From the NCBI GenBank assembly GCA_029977045.1, contig JAPOLP010000289.1, positions 1 through 6,897 on the forward strand: a DNA stretch of 6,897 bases, given 5' to 3'. The notes beneath the pieces were generated by a model that was not told the origin of the DNA, did no database searches, and worked only from the letters and a program-made list of their open reading frames with translations. This stretch comes from Planctomycetota bacterium (GTDB lineage: Bacteria; Planctomycetota; Planctomycetia; Planctomycetales; Planctomycetaceae). Shown here piece by piece: positions 5,988 to 6,897 of this stretch. How positions within the stretch are numbered: position 1 is the first letter of the stretch; every line of letters starts with the position of its first letter. The position numbers were made by a program, and so were the translations under genes.

Positions 5988-6897
5988 GTGCGAGTCCACT
6001 GCCTCCGATCGGTTCTTGTATTGTCGATCTCGCTCGGCTTTCTGGTTCCTGAAGCGACGCGAACTGCGGAAGCCGCCAACGAGTGGCCTCAGTTCCGTGG
6101 CCCGGCGACGAACGGGCACGCTGACGCGACCGGACTGCCGCTCGAATGGAGCGAGCAGAAGAATGTTCGCTGGAAGACGGCCATTCCGGGCGAGGGGCAT
6201 TCGTCGCCGGTGATATCTGGCGACCAGATCTGGCTGACGACCGCGATCACTCAGACGCTGACCGAAGAGCAGCAGAAAGAACGGCTCGCGAAGCTGGCCA
6301 ACTCGAATGGGCTCAAGATTGCAGGAGCCCTGACCCTGCAGGCCGTCTGTGTGAGCCGCCAGTCGGGAAAGGTCCTGCAGACCGTTGATCTGTTCCTGAT
6401 CGAAGAGCCAGAACCGAAGCACTCGCTCAACAGTTACGCGTCGCCAACGCCGATCATCGACGGCCAGCGGGTCTACTTTCACTTCGGGACGTACGGGACG
6501 GCGGCAGTTGATGCCGAGTCAGGAAACGTCCTGTGGCGAAACAATGAGCATCATGTCGACCACCAGAACGGTCCGGGTGCATCGCCCGCTTTGTGGCGCG
6601 ACCGGCTGATTATCAATTACGACGGCATCGACAAGCAGTACGTTGCCGCGATCGAGACCTCGACGGGCAAGACGCTCTGGACGACGAAACGTTCCGGCGA
6701 GATGGATCCTAAAGCCGAGTTTCAGAAGGCCTATTGCACGCCGACCGTGATCGAAGACGAACGCGGTGTTCAGGTGATCTCGCCAGGCGCCAACTGGGTG
6801 TACGCGTACGATCCAGAGAGCGGGAAGGAACTGTGGAAGGCGTCGTACGGAATGCTCGGTTTTTCAACGGTGCCTCGGCCGATATTCGGCAACGGGC
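5988..6897 (+). CDS. Secreted PQQ-like beta-propeller protein, 3'-truncated by window edge
   Basis: The frame is open from a GTG at 5988, with a strong AAGGAG site, to the right edge: 303 visible codons and no stop. Residues 1-30 form a signal peptide (basic VRVHCLR, hydrophobic VLVLSISLGFLV, likely cut near AEA at 27-29). WPQFRGP (33-39) is the usual opening of planctomycete PQQ-like propellers. Blade motifs follow, such as H-S-S-P-V-I-S-G-D (71-79), V-D-A-E-S-G-N-V-L-W, I-E-T-S-T-G-K-T-L-W and Y-D-P-E-S-G-K-E-L-W. A charged helix (about 88-117, with LTEEQQKERLAKL) interrupts the first blade, as I recall from relatives of this family. The fold resembles BamB and PQQ dehydrogenases, but no enzyme activity can be assigned and PQQ binding is not shown. 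The terminator upstream and its own ribosome site make it a separate unit from the motor genes. Confidence 0.92.
   Translation, partial: MRVHCLRSVLVLSISLGFLVPEATRTAEAANEWPQFRGPATNGHADATGLPLEWSEQKNVRWKTAIPGEGHSSPVISGDQIWLTTAITQTLTEEQQKERLAKLANSNGLKIAGALTLQAVCVSRQSGKVLQTVDLFLIEEPEPKHSLNSYASPTPIIDGQRVYFHFGTYGTAAVDAESGNVLWRNNEHHVDHQNGPGASPALWRDRLIINYDGIDKQYVAAIETSTGKTLWTTKRSGEMDPKAEFQKAYCTPTVIEDERGVQVISPGANWVYAYDPESGKELWKASYGMLGFSTVPRPIFGNG

Noticed and set aside
5217..6482. 421-codon open frame on the - strand
   Set aside because: It overlaps the second ExbD gene, the terminator and the propeller gene, all well supported on the + strand. Its translation is Arg/Ser/Leu-rich without recognisable motifs, typical of antisense shadow frames in GC-rich DNA.

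Overview
The window reads as bacterial, moderately GC-rich DNA with every supported gene on the + strand. The gene families point to a planctomycete. They include a secreted PQQ-type beta-propeller protein with the WPQFRGP opening motif, long TPR proteins carrying a small beta-domain, and ExbD proteins with the extended C-terminal end usual in that phylum. This phylum call is inference from protein character; no rRNA or other marker is present.

Layout: (1) 1-2417, the 3' part of a large TPR protein with a C-terminal membrane segment and a basic tail; it runs off the left edge. (2) 2516-3562, a secreted TPR protein with an N-terminal SH3-like beta-domain. (3) 3689-4609, a MotA/TolQ/ExbB proton channel subunit with a signal peptide and an acidic linker. 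(4) 4694-5176 and (5) 5259-5762, two different ExbD/TolR proteins. A strong intrinsic terminator follows at 5788-5814. (6) 5988 to the right edge, the start of a secreted PQQ-like beta-propeller protein with its own ribosome binding site, which is a separate transcription unit.

Genes 1 to 5 are co-directional with gaps of about 80-130 bases, and the only convincing terminator lies after the last one, so they probably form one operon. ExbB and ExbD proteins together form an ion-driven motor in the inner membrane that passes force to periplasmic or outer-membrane partners. Here the motor has one ExbB-type and two unlike ExbD-type subunits, with two TPR proteins upstream as the likely partners. 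No TonB, TolA, TolB or Pal gene is visible, so what the motor drives is unknown. This composition (one TolQ-like plus two TolR-like subunits) recalls the AglR/AglQ/AglS gliding motor of Myxococcus, but that is an analogy and not a demonstrated relationship.

A 12-bp stem-loop between the ExbB gene and the first ExbD gene is the clearest unexplained non-coding structure. No RNA genes, mobile elements, CRISPR arrays or long repeats were seen, and no stretch over 300 bases lacks a gene.
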